A DNA stretch of 45,352 nt, from contig CALGAD010000029.1 in NCBI GenBank assembly GCA_937951955.1, positions 1 to 45,352 of the forward strand, read 5' to 3'. The position numbers and the translations under genes are program-made. Under the pieces are notes generated by a model, which had not been told where the DNA came from, ran no database searches, and saw only the letters and a list, made by a program, of their open reading frames with translations. This document shows, in pieces, positions 16,498 through 25,100 of this stretch (within the stretch, counting starts at the first letter, position 1; the number at the start of each line of letters is the position of its first letter). Source of the DNA: an uncultured Bacillaceae bacterium (GTDB taxonomy: Bacteria > Bacillota > Bacilli > Bacillales > Caldibacillaceae).

Positions 16498-17343
16498 TTG
16501 AGCTGGAAGAGAAGCGAACGACTGATCGATATGACGTATTATTTATTGAATCATCCAAAGGAATTAACGCCCTTAACGTATTTTTCCGATAAATACAAAG
16601 CGGCAAAGTCGTCGATTAGCGAAGATTTAACGATATTAAAAAATACGTTTCAAGAGCAGGGAATCGGAACATTAGTTACGGTACCGGGTGCCCGCGGTGG
16701 TGTTCTGTTTTATGCGAATACAAAGGAAAGCAAAATTCAACCGTTTATTGAAGAATTGCGTCAGCTCATCCAAAAACCAGACCGGCTTTTACCGGGCGGT
16801 TATTTGTATCTGGCTGATATTGTAGGGAACCCCCAAATCGTTGATCGTGTAGGGAAAATGTTTGCTTCCCTTTATGCGGATAAAAACATTGATGCGGTTA
16901 TAACGGTCGCAACGAAGGGGATTCCCCTGGCGTATGCAACGGCGAAATTTCTCAATGTTCCTGTCGTGATTGTCCGTCGGGATACAGAAATAACGGAAGG
17001 ATCCATGGTCAGCATTAATTATGTATCCGGTTCGACAAAGCGCATTCAAACGATGACCCTGGCGAGAAGAAGTTTGTCGGAAGGATCTACCGTACTAATT
17101 GTCGATGATTTTATGAAAGCGGGCGGAACGATTCGCGGGATGATGAGCTTATTGGAAGAGTTTCAGGCTCATGTTGCGGGGATTTGTGTCCTCGTAGAGT
17201 CAGCGGTAGTAGAACAGCGATTAGTCGATCAATACGTATCGATTGTTCGGTTAACGCATGTGGATGCCGAAGAAAGGAAAATCGAAGTTCAGGAAGGTAA
17301 TTTCCTGGGCGTTTTCAAACAAATTGAACAAAAGGGAGAATAG
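16498..17343 (+). CDS. purR: Purine operon repressor PurR
   Basis: Represses purine synthesis and transport genes; PRPP acts as inducer, and (p)ppGpp is a known corepressor in Bacillus. The 281-residue protein has an N-terminal winged-helix domain (about 1-74, with LNHPKELTPLTYFSDKY and KSSISEDLTIL) and a phosphoribosyltransferase-like domain with the PRPP motif VLIVDDFMKAGGTIRG near residues 199-214. Start: a TTG at 16498 follows AAGAGGTGATT, and the encoded SWKRSERLIDMTYYLL matches the family N-terminus. The nearby prs and hprT make and use its ligand or its products. In B. subtilis yabJ follows purR; here spoVG does. Confidence 0.95.
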   Translation: MSWKRSERLIDMTYYLLNHPKELTPLTYFSDKYKAAKSSISEDLTILKNTFQEQGIGTLVTVPGARGGVLFYANTKESKIQPFIEELRQLIQKPDRLLPGGYLYLADIVGNPQIVDRVGKMFASLYADKNIDAVITVATKGIPLAYATAKFLNVPVVIVRRDTEITEGSMVSINYVSGSTKRIQTMTLARRSLSEGSTVLIVDDFMKAGGTIRGMMSLLEEFQAHVAGICVLVESAVVEQRLVDQYVSIVRLTHVDAEERKIEVQEGNFLGVFKQIEQKGE

Positions 17344-17415
17344 AAAGATCGCTCTAATTCTATCATTTTCACCATCGATTTAGAGGAAAAATTAAAAAAT
17401 TTTAAAAGAAAAAGA

Positions 17416-17442
17416 AGGAAAAAACTATTTGTTGTAGAACTT
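17416..17442 (+). promoter_or_regulatory. Sigma-H promoter of spoVG
   Basis: AGGAAAA (17416-17422), 14 bp, GAACTT (17437-17442) resembles the sigma-H promoter of B. subtilis spoVG (AGGATTT, 14 bp, GAATTG). It lies 35 bp ahead of the start codon. The -10 has one change from GAAT. Confidence 0.6.
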
Positions 17443-17476
17443 AAATTATTAAGTCTACTTTGAAGGTGGTGAGAAT

Positions 17477-17767
17477 GTGGAAGTAACAGATGTAAGATTG
17501 CGTAGAGTCAATACCGATGGACGGATGCGGGCAATTGCTTCCATTACCTTTGACAACGAGTTTGTCGTTCACGATGTCCGTGTCATCGAAGGGAATAATG
17601 GATTATTCGTAGCAATGCCTAGTAAACGGACTCCCGATGGAGAATTCCGTGATATCGCTCATCCGATTAATTCGGAAACGAGAGCGAAAGTACAAGATGC
17701 CGTTTTGGCGGAATATCATCGTCAGGGAGAGCTAGAAGAAAAATTGGAAGAAGCTGGCGCCTCCTGA
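17477..17767 (+). CDS. spoVG: Septation protein SpoVG
   Basis: A 96-residue nucleic-acid-binding regulator that affects septum formation and later spore cortex formation in Bacillus. The family core MEVTDVRLRRVNTDGRMRA (1-19), VHDVRVIEGNNGLFVAMPS and EFRDIAHPIN is complete. GTG at 17477 is the start, 5 nt after AAGGTGGTGAG. It has its own sigma-H-like promoter and a terminator, so it is a stand-alone unit here, unlike the purR-yabJ-spoVG series in B. subtilis. Confidence 0.97.
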   Translation: MEVTDVRLRRVNTDGRMRAIASITFDNEFVVHDVRVIEGNNGLFVAMPSKRTPDGEFRDIAHPINSETRAKVQDAVLAEYHRQGELEEKLEEAGAS

Positions 17768-17786
17768 ACAAATGAATGCAACGAAG

Positions 17787-17824
17787 AGAGCCTACTTCTT
17801 AATAAGTAAGGCTCTTTTTTTGTT
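17787..17824 (+). terminator. Intrinsic terminator after spoVG
   Basis: AGAGCCTACTT pairs with AAGTAAGGCTCT (one bulge), followed by TTTTTTTG. Confidence 0.85.
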
Positions 17825-17889
17825 TTATTTTTTGCAATAAAAACCCCTCTATAGAAAGTCTTCTCGCCATAATCCTTCCTTCCGCTTCC

Positions 17890-17918
17890 TTGAAATCATA
17901 TCCCATTTAAGATATATT
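17890..17918 (+). promoter_or_regulatory. Sigma-A promoter of glmU
   Basis: TTGAAA (17890-17895), 17 bp, TATATT (17913-17918), 35 bp ahead of glmU. It probably serves glmU-prs. Confidence 0.68.
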
Positions 17919-17953
17919 CTATTATGGATAAAAGGTGTACTGGAGGGCGCTTC

Positions 17954-19354
17954 ATGTCAAAACTATATGCGATTATACTAGCCGCAGGGCAAGGAACAAG
18001 GATGAAATCCAAGTTATATAAAGTGTTACATCCAGTTTGCGGAAAACCGATGGTCAGCCATGTTATTGATCAAGTATCGAAAATCGGAGCAGACCGAATC
18101 ATTACCGTAGTTGGCCATGGCGCGGAAAAGGTGAAAAGTGAACTGGAAGGTCGCTGTGAATTTGTCTTACAGGAGGAACAGCTCGGGACAGGTCATGCGG
18201 TCTTACAGGCAAAAGAACGATTAGGTAAAGAAAATGGGCATACTCTTGTCGTTTGTGGTGACACGCCGTTACTCACTGCTGAAACGATTCAAGCATTGGT
18301 TGATAAACATATTGAAGAAAATGCCAAAGTAACGGTACTTACTGCAGTTACCGAAAATCCGGAAGGGTACGGACGTGTTATCAGAAACGATAAAGGGTAT
18401 GTCGAAAAAATTGTGGAGCATAAAGACGCGACTCCTGAGGAACGCAAAGTAAAAGAAATCAACACCGGAACGTATTGTTTCGATAATGAATCCTTGTTCC
18501 AGGCTCTGGAAAAGGTGACGAATGAAAACGCGCAAGGTGAATATTATTTACCAGATGTCATTGAGATTTTAAAAAATGAAGGTCAACGTGTTTCGGCATT
18601 TTGTACAGAAGATTTTTCCGAGACATTAGGAGTCAATGATCGCGTCGCTCTGGCAGAAGCGGAAAAGATTATGCGGAAGCGGATTAACGAATATCATATG
18701 AAAAATGGCGTGACGATCATTGATCCCGAACACACATATATCGATGCCGATGTTGCAATTGGTCAGGATACGATTATTTATCCCGGTACAATCGTGGGAG
18801 GAGCGACAAAAATCGGTGAAGACTGTGTAATCGGTCCGAATACAGAAATTAATAATAGTCACATCGGTTCCGGAAGTACGGTACGTCACTCCGCGATTTT
18901 TGACAGTCACATTGGATCCGGGGTTCAAATCGGTCCATTTGCCCATATCCGTCCCCAATCCGAGATTCATGACCATGTTCGTATCGGGAATTTTGTAGAA
19001 ATTAAAAAATCAACCATCGGTAATGAAAGTAAGGTTTCTCATCTATCCTATATCGGTGATGCCGAGGTAGGCAAAGATGTGAATATAGGTTGTGGTTCCA
19101 TTACTGTCAATTACGATGGGCAAAACAAGTTTAAGACGACCATTGAAGATGGAGCTTTTATCGGCTGCAATTCCAATTTAGTCGCCCCGGTCACTATCGG
19201 AAAAGGTGCTTATGTTGCGGCTGGGTCAACGATTACAAATGAAGTACCGGACGGTGCATTATCCATCGCCCGTGCCCGTCAAGTCAATAAATTGGATTAT
19301 GTGAAAAAATTGAATGAGAAGAGAAAATCTGCGGAGGGACAGCACCATGATTGA
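17954..19354 (+). CDS. glmU: Bifunctional UDP-GlcNAc pyrophosphorylase / GlcN-1-P acetyltransferase
   Basis: Makes UDP-N-acetylglucosamine, the precursor of peptidoglycan and teichoic-acid linkage units: acetylates glucosamine-1-phosphate, then couples it to UTP. The 466-residue protein has the N-terminal nucleotidyltransferase motif LAAGQGTRMKS (about 10-20) followed by KVLHPVCGKPM, and a C-terminal left-handed beta-helix of hexapeptide repeats (about 255-430) with the acetyltransferase region HLSYIGDAEVG and NYDGQNKFKT. ATG at 17954 follows TGGAGGG. Its last 8 nt overlap prs, coupling two sugar-nucleotide and PRPP supply genes. Confidence 0.97.
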   Translation: MSKLYAIILAAGQGTRMKSKLYKVLHPVCGKPMVSHVIDQVSKIGADRIITVVGHGAEKVKSELEGRCEFVLQEEQLGTGHAVLQAKERLGKENGHTLVVCGDTPLLTAETIQALVDKHIEENAKVTVLTAVTENPEGYGRVIRNDKGYVEKIVEHKDATPEERKVKEINTGTYCFDNESLFQALEKVTNENAQGEYYLPDVIEILKNEGQRVSAFCTEDFSETLGVNDRVALAEAEKIMRKRINEYHMKNGVTIIDPEHTYIDADVAIGQDTIIYPGTIVGGATKIGEDCVIGPNTEINNSHIGSGSTVRHSAIFDSHIGSGVQIGPFAHIRPQSEIHDHVRIGNFVEIKKSTIGNESKVSHLSYIGDAEVGKDVNIGCGSITVNYDGQNKFKTTIEDGAFIGCNSNLVAPVTIGKGAYVAAGSTITNEVPDGALSIARARQVNKLDYVKKLNEKRKSAEGQHHD

Positions 19355-20300
19355 AGAAAGACCGATTAGGAAATTAAAATTATTTACGTTAAGTTCGAAC
19401 CGGGAATTAGCGAAAGAAATTGCGGATATTATCGGTGTGGAATTAGGAAAATGTACCGTAAAACGTTTCAGCGATGGGGAAATCCAGATCAATATTGAAG
19501 AAAGTATTCGCGGCTGCGAAGTGTTTGTGGTTCAGTCCACAAGTGATCCGGTCAATGAAAATTTAATGGAATTATTAATCATGATTGATGCGCTAAAACG
19601 GGCGTCAGCAAAAACCATTAATATTGTCATGCCTTACTACGGATATGCCCGCCAGGATCGAAAGGCACGTGCGCGGGAACCGATCACGGCAAAACTCGTA
19701 GCGGATTTACTGCAAACAGCGGGAGCTACACGGTTGATTACTATTGATTTGCACGCTCCGCAAATTCAAGGATTTTTTGACATCCCCATTGACCATTTAG
19801 TGGGTGTCACCATGTTAGCCGATTACTTTAAGAATAAGAAGTTGCAGGATGTAGTTGTTGTCTCTCCGGATCATGGTGGTGTCACACGGGCCCGGAAGAT
19901 GGCTGATCGACTGAAAGCACCACTTGCGATTATCGATAAAAGACGCCCGCGGCCAAATGTCGCAGAAGTAATGAATATTATCGGTAACATTGAAGGTAAG
20001 ACAGCAATTCTTGTTGATGATATAATTGATACAGCGGGGACTTTAACTTTAGCAGCCAATGCTTTAATTGAAAATGGTGCAAAGGAAGTTTATGCGGGCT
20101 GTACCCATCCAGTCTTGTCCGGTCCTGCTGTTGAACGGATTAAACATTCCCAGCTAAAAGAGCTTGTTGTCACGAATTCCATCAATCTGCCGGAAGAAAA
20201 GAAGATCGAGAAAATTGTTCAATTATCAATCGCTCCACAGCTTGCTGAAGCGATTACCAGGGTGTTCGAACATAAATCCATTAGTGAAATATTCGACTAA
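19347..20300 (+). CDS. prs: Ribose-phosphate pyrophosphokinase (PRPP synthetase)
   Basis: Converts ribose-5-phosphate and ATP to PRPP, needed for purines, pyrimidines, NAD, histidine and tryptophan. The 317-residue protein has NRELAKEIA near the N-terminus, the flexible YYGYARQDRKARAREPIT loop (about 98-115), and the PRPP-binding motif AILVDDIIDTAGTL near 220-233. The ATG at 19347 follows GCGGAGGGAC, which lies within glmU. The product is the inducer of PurR encoded 3 kb upstream. Confidence 0.98.
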   Translation: MIEERPIRKLKLFTLSSNRELAKEIADIIGVELGKCTVKRFSDGEIQINIEESIRGCEVFVVQSTSDPVNENLMELLIMIDALKRASAKTINIVMPYYGYARQDRKARAREPITAKLVADLLQTAGATRLITIDLHAPQIQGFFDIPIDHLVGVTMLADYFKNKKLQDVVVVSPDHGGVTRARKMADRLKAPLAIIDKRRPRPNVAEVMNIIGNIEGKTAILVDDIIDTAGTLTLAANALIENGAKEVYAGCTHPVLSGPAVERIKHSQLKELVVTNSINLPEEKKIEKIVQLSIAPQLAEAITRVFEHKSISEIFD

Positions 20301-20424
20301 TTAAAGAAGCGCTCTGTAAAATGTTAACAGGTATTATTTTTAATTTCGCATCAAAGAGGGTAACATAATCGTGTATTTGATTGATGATCAAGAATTATTG
20401 ACTCCCTTAGAGAGGTGGAATTAA

Positions 20425-21045
20425 ATGGTACCAGTATTAAAAGTAGCAGAACGAACTGTAGGAACGAGAGCACAATTAAACGAGTTACGTAATAATGGTT
20501 TGATCCCGGGAGTTGTCTACGGGAAAAATTTCCCGACAACTCACGTATCTGTCGATCAAATCGATTTATTGAAGCAAGTTCGTGAACATGGACGAAATAG
20601 TTTATATGCGATCGAATTACAGGGTAAACAGCAAAAGGTTCTCGTACGCGATGTGCAAAGGGATAATTTAACGAACCATATTTTGCATGTTGATTTGATG
20701 GCCGTGGAAGAGGATTCGGAAATTGAAGCAACCGTTAATGTCACACTCGTTGGCGAAGCAGAAGGAGCAAGAGACGGTGGCGTCTTGCAACAATTAATGT
20801 ACGAAATGAACATAACGGCTAAAGCTGAGGAAATTCCGGAAAGCATTGAAATTGATATAACCGACTTGCAAATCGGTGATGCGATAACAATTGAACAACT
20901 TGCTGCGCGTTATCCGTTTACGATCAATCATCCTGAAACGGATGCGGTGGTTACAATTTTACCACCAAAACAGGAAGAGAATATTGATACGGGCGAAGAA
21001 CAGGAACCCGGCATTCCGGATAATCCTGAAGAGCCTGAAGAATAA
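20425..21045 (+). CDS. ctc: Ribosomal protein bL25, general stress protein CTC type
   Basis: A 206-residue bL25 protein of the CTC form: an N-terminal 5S-rRNA-binding L25 domain (about 1-95, with GTRAQLNELRNNGLIPGVVYGKN split at 11-34) plus the TL5 C-terminal domain (about 96-185), and an acidic tail ending in a run of E and P. It binds 5S rRNA in the 50S subunit, and in B. subtilis is induced by general stress through sigma-B. I looked for a sigma-B promoter (GTTTAA, GGGTAT) in the 125 bp upstream and did not find a convincing one. GAGAGGTGGAATT is the ribosome binding site. A terminator follows. Confidence 0.95.
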   Translation: MVPVLKVAERTVGTRAQLNELRNNGLIPGVVYGKNFPTTHVSVDQIDLLKQVREHGRNSLYAIELQGKQQKVLVRDVQRDNLTNHILHVDLMAVEEDSEIEATVNVTLVGEAEGARDGGVLQQLMYEMNITAKAEEIPESIEIDITDLQIGDAITIEQLAARYPFTINHPETDAVVTILPPKQEENIDTGEEQEPGIPDNPEEPEE

Positions 21046-21067
21046 ATGGATGATAACGAACGGTGGA

Positions 21068-21098
21068 AGAGGTAACCGATGCGGTTACCTCTTTTTAT
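21068..21098 (+). terminator. Intrinsic terminator after ctc
   Basis: AGAGGTAACC (21068-21077), loop GATGC, GGTTACCTCT (21083-21092), then TTTATCC. Confidence 0.9.
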
Positions 21099-21146
21099 CC
21101 TTGTATTCGTCATTTCGGAAACGCCAGAAAATGGAGGTGGCAAGCG

Positions 21147-21707
21147 TTGAAGTTGATTGTTGGTTTAGGGAATCCTGGAAAAAAATACGAAAAAACGCGT
21201 CATAATGTGGGCTTTCAAACGATCGATCGTCTGGCGGAAAAATGGCAAATTCCGCTCACCCGGAGTAAATTTCAAGGGATATACGGTAAAGGGACTGTTC
21301 GTGGCGAAGAAGTGATGTTATTAAAGCCACTCACCTTTATGAATAATTCTGGTGAGTCTGTCGCGCCCTTCATGCAATATTTTCAAATTCCGCTCGATAA
21401 CTTGCTCATCATTTATGATGAACTCGATTTACCAACGGGAAAGATTCGCCTGCGCTATAAAGGGAGCTCCGGTGGTCATAACGGGCTCAAGTCCATTATC
21501 CAGCATTTAGGTACACAGCAGTTTAAACGGATTCGCATCGGGATTGATCGACCGGAAACGAATATTCCTATTGTGAATTATGTGCTCGGGAATTTTACCG
21601 CTGAAGAGGCGGAATTAATTGAAGAGGCGATTGAGCGCGTGGTGGCTGCAAGTGAAATGTGGCTAGAAAAACCTTTTAATGAATGTATGAATATTTATAA
21701 TCGCTAA
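21147..21707 (+). CDS. pth: Peptidyl-tRNA hydrolase (SpoVC)
   Basis: Releases tRNA from peptidyl-tRNA that has dropped off the ribosome; essential. The 186-residue protein has VGLGNPGKKYEKTRHNVGF at 5-23, including the catalytic His in TRHN, the MNNSGESV segment and DELDLPTGKIRLR plus GSSGGHNGLKSI, all hallmarks of bacterial Pth. TTG at 21147 is selected because GGAGGTGG lies 6 nt upstream and the family begins here; the frame from 21063 starts in the ctc terminator region. Confidence 0.96.
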   Translation: MKLIVGLGNPGKKYEKTRHNVGFQTIDRLAEKWQIPLTRSKFQGIYGKGTVRGEEVMLLKPLTFMNNSGESVAPFMQYFQIPLDNLLIIYDELDLPTGKIRLRYKGSSGGHNGLKSIIQHLGTQQFKRIRIGIDRPETNIPIVNYVLGNFTAEEAELIEEAIERVVAASEMWLEKPFNECMNIYNR

Positions 21708-21769
21708 ACTTGACCGGAATATCCATTTTCCCATCGGATTTCTGAATCAAGATTTGGTATACTGAATGA

Positions 21770-21800
21770 TGAATAACCTTTTCCTAAAATGCCCATAATA
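21770..21800 (+). promoter_or_regulatory. Forespore (sigma-F/sigma-G) promoter of fin
   Basis: TGAATA (21770-21775), 18 bp, CATAATA (21794-21800) fits the sigma-G consensus closely (GHATR-N17/18-CATWHTA). It sits 35 bp ahead of fin, a forespore gene in B. subtilis. The predicted start near 21807 lies inside the loop of the inverted repeat described next. Confidence 0.72.
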
Positions 21801-21825
21801 TTTATATACAAGAGGCATTTTAGGA
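21782..21825 (+). repeat. Perfect 12-bp inverted repeat over the fin Shine-Dalgarno
   Basis: TCCTAAAATGCC (21782-21793) and GGCATTTTAGGA (21814-21825) are exact inverse copies with a 20-nt loop. The right arm contains the AGGA of the AGGAGGG site (21822-21828); three more U-G pairs could extend the stem over the rest. There is no T-run, so it is not a terminator. Confidence 0.85.
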
Positions 21826-21834
21826 GGGACGAAG

Positions 21835-22065
21835 TTGGCGATTTATTATTATTGTCGTCGCTGCGGAACGAGCATCGGCATGATTGAAGAAAATTTGTTT
21901 GGCGATGAACAGCTCGGATTTCATATATTAACAGAAGAAGAACGAAACGAAATGATATCCTATGATGCAAAAGGTGACGTGCACGTGAAAAGCATTTGCG
22001 ATGAATGTTATGAATCGTTTCTACAAAACCCGAATAATCATGAAAATGAATACAATATACATTGA
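21835..22065 (+). CDS. fin: Anti-sigma-F factor Fin (YabK)
   Basis: A 76-residue zinc-ribbon-like protein, the same length as B. subtilis Fin, which binds core RNA polymerase or sigma-F and helps the forespore switch from sigma-F to sigma-G. Two CxxC pairs are present: CRRC (7-10) and CDEC (about 55-58), along with LTEEERNEMISYDAKGDVHV, the conserved middle. Start is TTG at 21835, 6 nt after AGGAGGG. It lies directly upstream of mfd, as in B. subtilis. Its promoter and inverted repeat make it the most interesting control region in the window. Confidence 0.93.
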   Translation: MAIYYYCRRCGTSIGMIEENLFGDEQLGFHILTEEERNEMISYDAKGDVHVKSICDECYESFLQNPNNHENEYNIH

Positions 22066-22067
22066 CC

Positions 22068-22095
22068 GCTTTGGATTTCCAAAGCATTTTTGTGT
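22068..22095 (+). terminator. Intrinsic terminator after fin
   Basis: GCTTTGG (22068-22074), loop ATTT, CCAAAGC (22079-22085), then ATTTTTGTGTTT. Confidence 0.8.
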
Positions 22096-22184
22096 TTGAA
22101 TATTCAAATCCTTTTGATAGCAAACATTATAAATCTTATAAAATGCCGATAGAGAATGCAACTTTACAGAGAGGAGGGGCAGTA

Positions 22185-25100
22185 ATGAAAGGAATCGTAC
22201 AACTTTTTAAAGATAACAAAGATGTCCATTCGATCGTCGCCGGAATAAAGGAAGGCCTCACGGAACAGTTGATTGCTGGCTTATCCGGTTCAGGCCGCTC
22301 TTTATATTTGGCGACTTTATATGAAACAACAAAGCAGCCCCATATTATCATCACTTACAATTTATTACAGGCGCAAAAATTATATGATGATTTAGTTCAG
22401 CTAGTTCCTGAAGATGAAGTGTTTTTATATCCGGCGAATGAACTGATGATTGCTGATTTAAATATTGCCAGCCCGGAACTGCGCGCACAACGCATCGCCA
22501 CGTTGAATTATCTTTGCAGCGCCACAAAAGGAATTGTAATCGTTCCGGTTGCAGGTTTGCGAAAAATTTTGCCTCCGAAAGATATCTGGCAATCCCACTT
22601 GCTCCACTGGAAAGTCGATGATGTGATCGATTTGCAAACATTAGTCCATACTTTAGTAGAGATGGGCTATGTGCGTTCGGATATGGTGTCATCGCCAGGG
22701 GAGTTCAGTATCCGGGGTGGAATCATCGATATTTATCCATTGACAGAAGTAGATCCGATCCGGATAGAGCTGTTTGATGATGTGATCGATTCGATTCGGT
22801 CGTTTTCTGTTCATGATCAGCGTTCCAAAGATAAAAGGGAAGAGGTATTTATCGGGCCCGCCTCGGAATATATTTTAGAAGATCGCCATTACGAACGTAT
22901 TGTCACAGAGCTAGAACAAAAGCTTGCTAACAGTCTGGGAAGAATTAAAGATGTTGCGGTGAAAGAACGCCTGGCGGTACAAACACAGGGAGAAATCGAG
23001 CTCTTAAGGGAGCGGCAAATTTCTGATCAAATCTTTAAATACGTCTCTTTTGCCTATGAAAAGCCGGCAAGTCTATTAGATTATTTTCCGGAAAATACCA
23101 TGATTTGTATCGATGAAATCAGTAGAGTTATTGAAATGATAGAGTCTCTCGATAAAGAAGAGGCTGAATGGAAGACGTCTTTACTCAGCGAAGGGAAAAT
23201 TGTTCATGATGTGGAAATTTCCCATAAACTTCCGGAGTTGTTTTTAAAATCAGGTCGTCCAATTTTATATTTTTCGCTATTTTTACGGAGCGTTCCGAAA
23301 GTAAACCCACAAAATATTTTAAATTTATCGTGCAAACCGATGCAAAACTTTCACGGTCAAATGCACGTGTTGAAAACGGAAATGGAACGCTGGAAGAAGG
23401 CCGGCTTTACGGTCATTTTCCTCGGCGAAGACGAAAAACGGGTAGAGAAGTTAGAACAAGTATTGACCGATTATTCGATGGAAGTCATTCGCAACGATAG
23501 TTCGCAACTTCTCTTACACAGGGCGCAAATTTTGCAGGGGCAGCTCAATAGCGGATTCGAATTCCCCATGTACAAATTGGCGGTCATCAATGAAACGGAA
23601 TTGTTTAACAAAAGAACTCGCAGGAAGGTCCCCCGTAAACAAAACTTGACGAATGCGGAAAAAATTCAAAGCTATAATGAACTGAAAATTGGCGATTATG
23701 TCGTTCACGTCAATCACGGGATCGGGAAGTATTTAGGTGTCGAGACACTGGAGATAAATGGCGTCCATAAAGATTACTTGAAAATTAAATATAAAGGCAA
23801 TGATCAATTGTTCGTGCCGATTGATCAAATCCATCTTGTCCAAAAGTACGTTTCTGCCGAAGGGAAAGAGCCGAAAATATATAAACTCGGTGGGACGGAA
23901 TGGAAGCGAGTCAAGAAAAAAGTTGAATCATCTGTCCAGGATATAGCTGATGATTTAATTAAACTTTACGCCGAACGTCAGGCAAGACCCGGATTTGCCT
24001 TTTCACCAGATACCGATTTGCAACGGGAATTTGAAGCATCCTTCCCTTATAAAGAAACGGAAGACCAGTTGCGTTCCATTGCTGAAATTAAACGGGATAT
24101 GGAAAAGCCGCGACCGATGGATCGCTTGCTTTGCGGTGATGTTGGCTACGGGAAAACGGAAGTTGCCCTGCGTGCGGCTTTTAAAGCGATTATGGACGGA
24201 AAACAAGTCGCCTTTTTAGTACCGACGACGATTTTAGCGCAGCAACATTATGAAACGATGCGGGAAAGATTCCAGGATTATCCGATCTCAATCGGTATGC
24301 TCAGTCGTTTCCGCACGAGAAAAGAACAGCAGGAAACGATCAAGGGATTGAAAAATGGAACAGTTGATATTGTCGTCGGCACCCATCGCCTCCTATCGAA
24401 AGATGTGACCTTCCATGATTTAGGGCTCTTAATTATCGATGAGGAGCAGCGCTTTGGCGTGCGCCATAAAGAGAAAATCAAACAGTTAAAGACAAATATC
24501 GATGTCTTGACATTAACAGCGACTCCGATTCCCCGAACGTTGCATATGTCCTTACTCGGAGTTCGGGATTTATCCATTATCGAAACGCCGCCGGAAAATC
24601 GCTTTCCTGTCCAGACTTACGTGATGGAATACAATGAATATCTTGTGAAAGAAGCGATTGAAAGGGAACTGGCACGAAACGGCCAAATCTATTATTTGTA
24701 TAACCGTGTAGAAGATATTGACCGGAAAACGCAACAACTTTCCATGCTTGTTCCGGACGCCCGATTTATTTTTGCCCACGGCCAAATGTCGGAAAGCGAA
24801 CTGGAAAATGTGATGATCTCCTTTTTAAATGGCGAATACGATGTGCTTGTTTCCACGACGATTATCGAAACCGGAGTGGATATCCCGAATGTGAACACAT
24901 TGATTGTCGAAAATGCCGACCGCATGGGGCTATCGCAATTGTATCAATTGCGGGGGAGAGTCGGTCGTTCCAACCGTGTCGCCTATGCTTACTTCACCTA
25001 CCGGAAAGATAAAATTTTGTCAGAAGTAGCGGAAAAGCGATTGCAGGCGATTAAAGAGTTTACGGAATTAGGATCCGGTTTTAAAATCGCGATGCGGGAT

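Noticed and set aside
20301..20424. Sigma-B promoter for ctc
   Set aside because: Searched for GTTTAA and GGGTAT at 12-15 bp spacing; only partial matches with wrong spacing (GTTAAC near 20323, GGTAAC near 20359).
22062..22184. 41-codon N-terminal extension of mfd
   Set aside because: The extension would translate the fin terminator; the ATG at 22185 has a strong GAGGAGGGG site and gives the family length.
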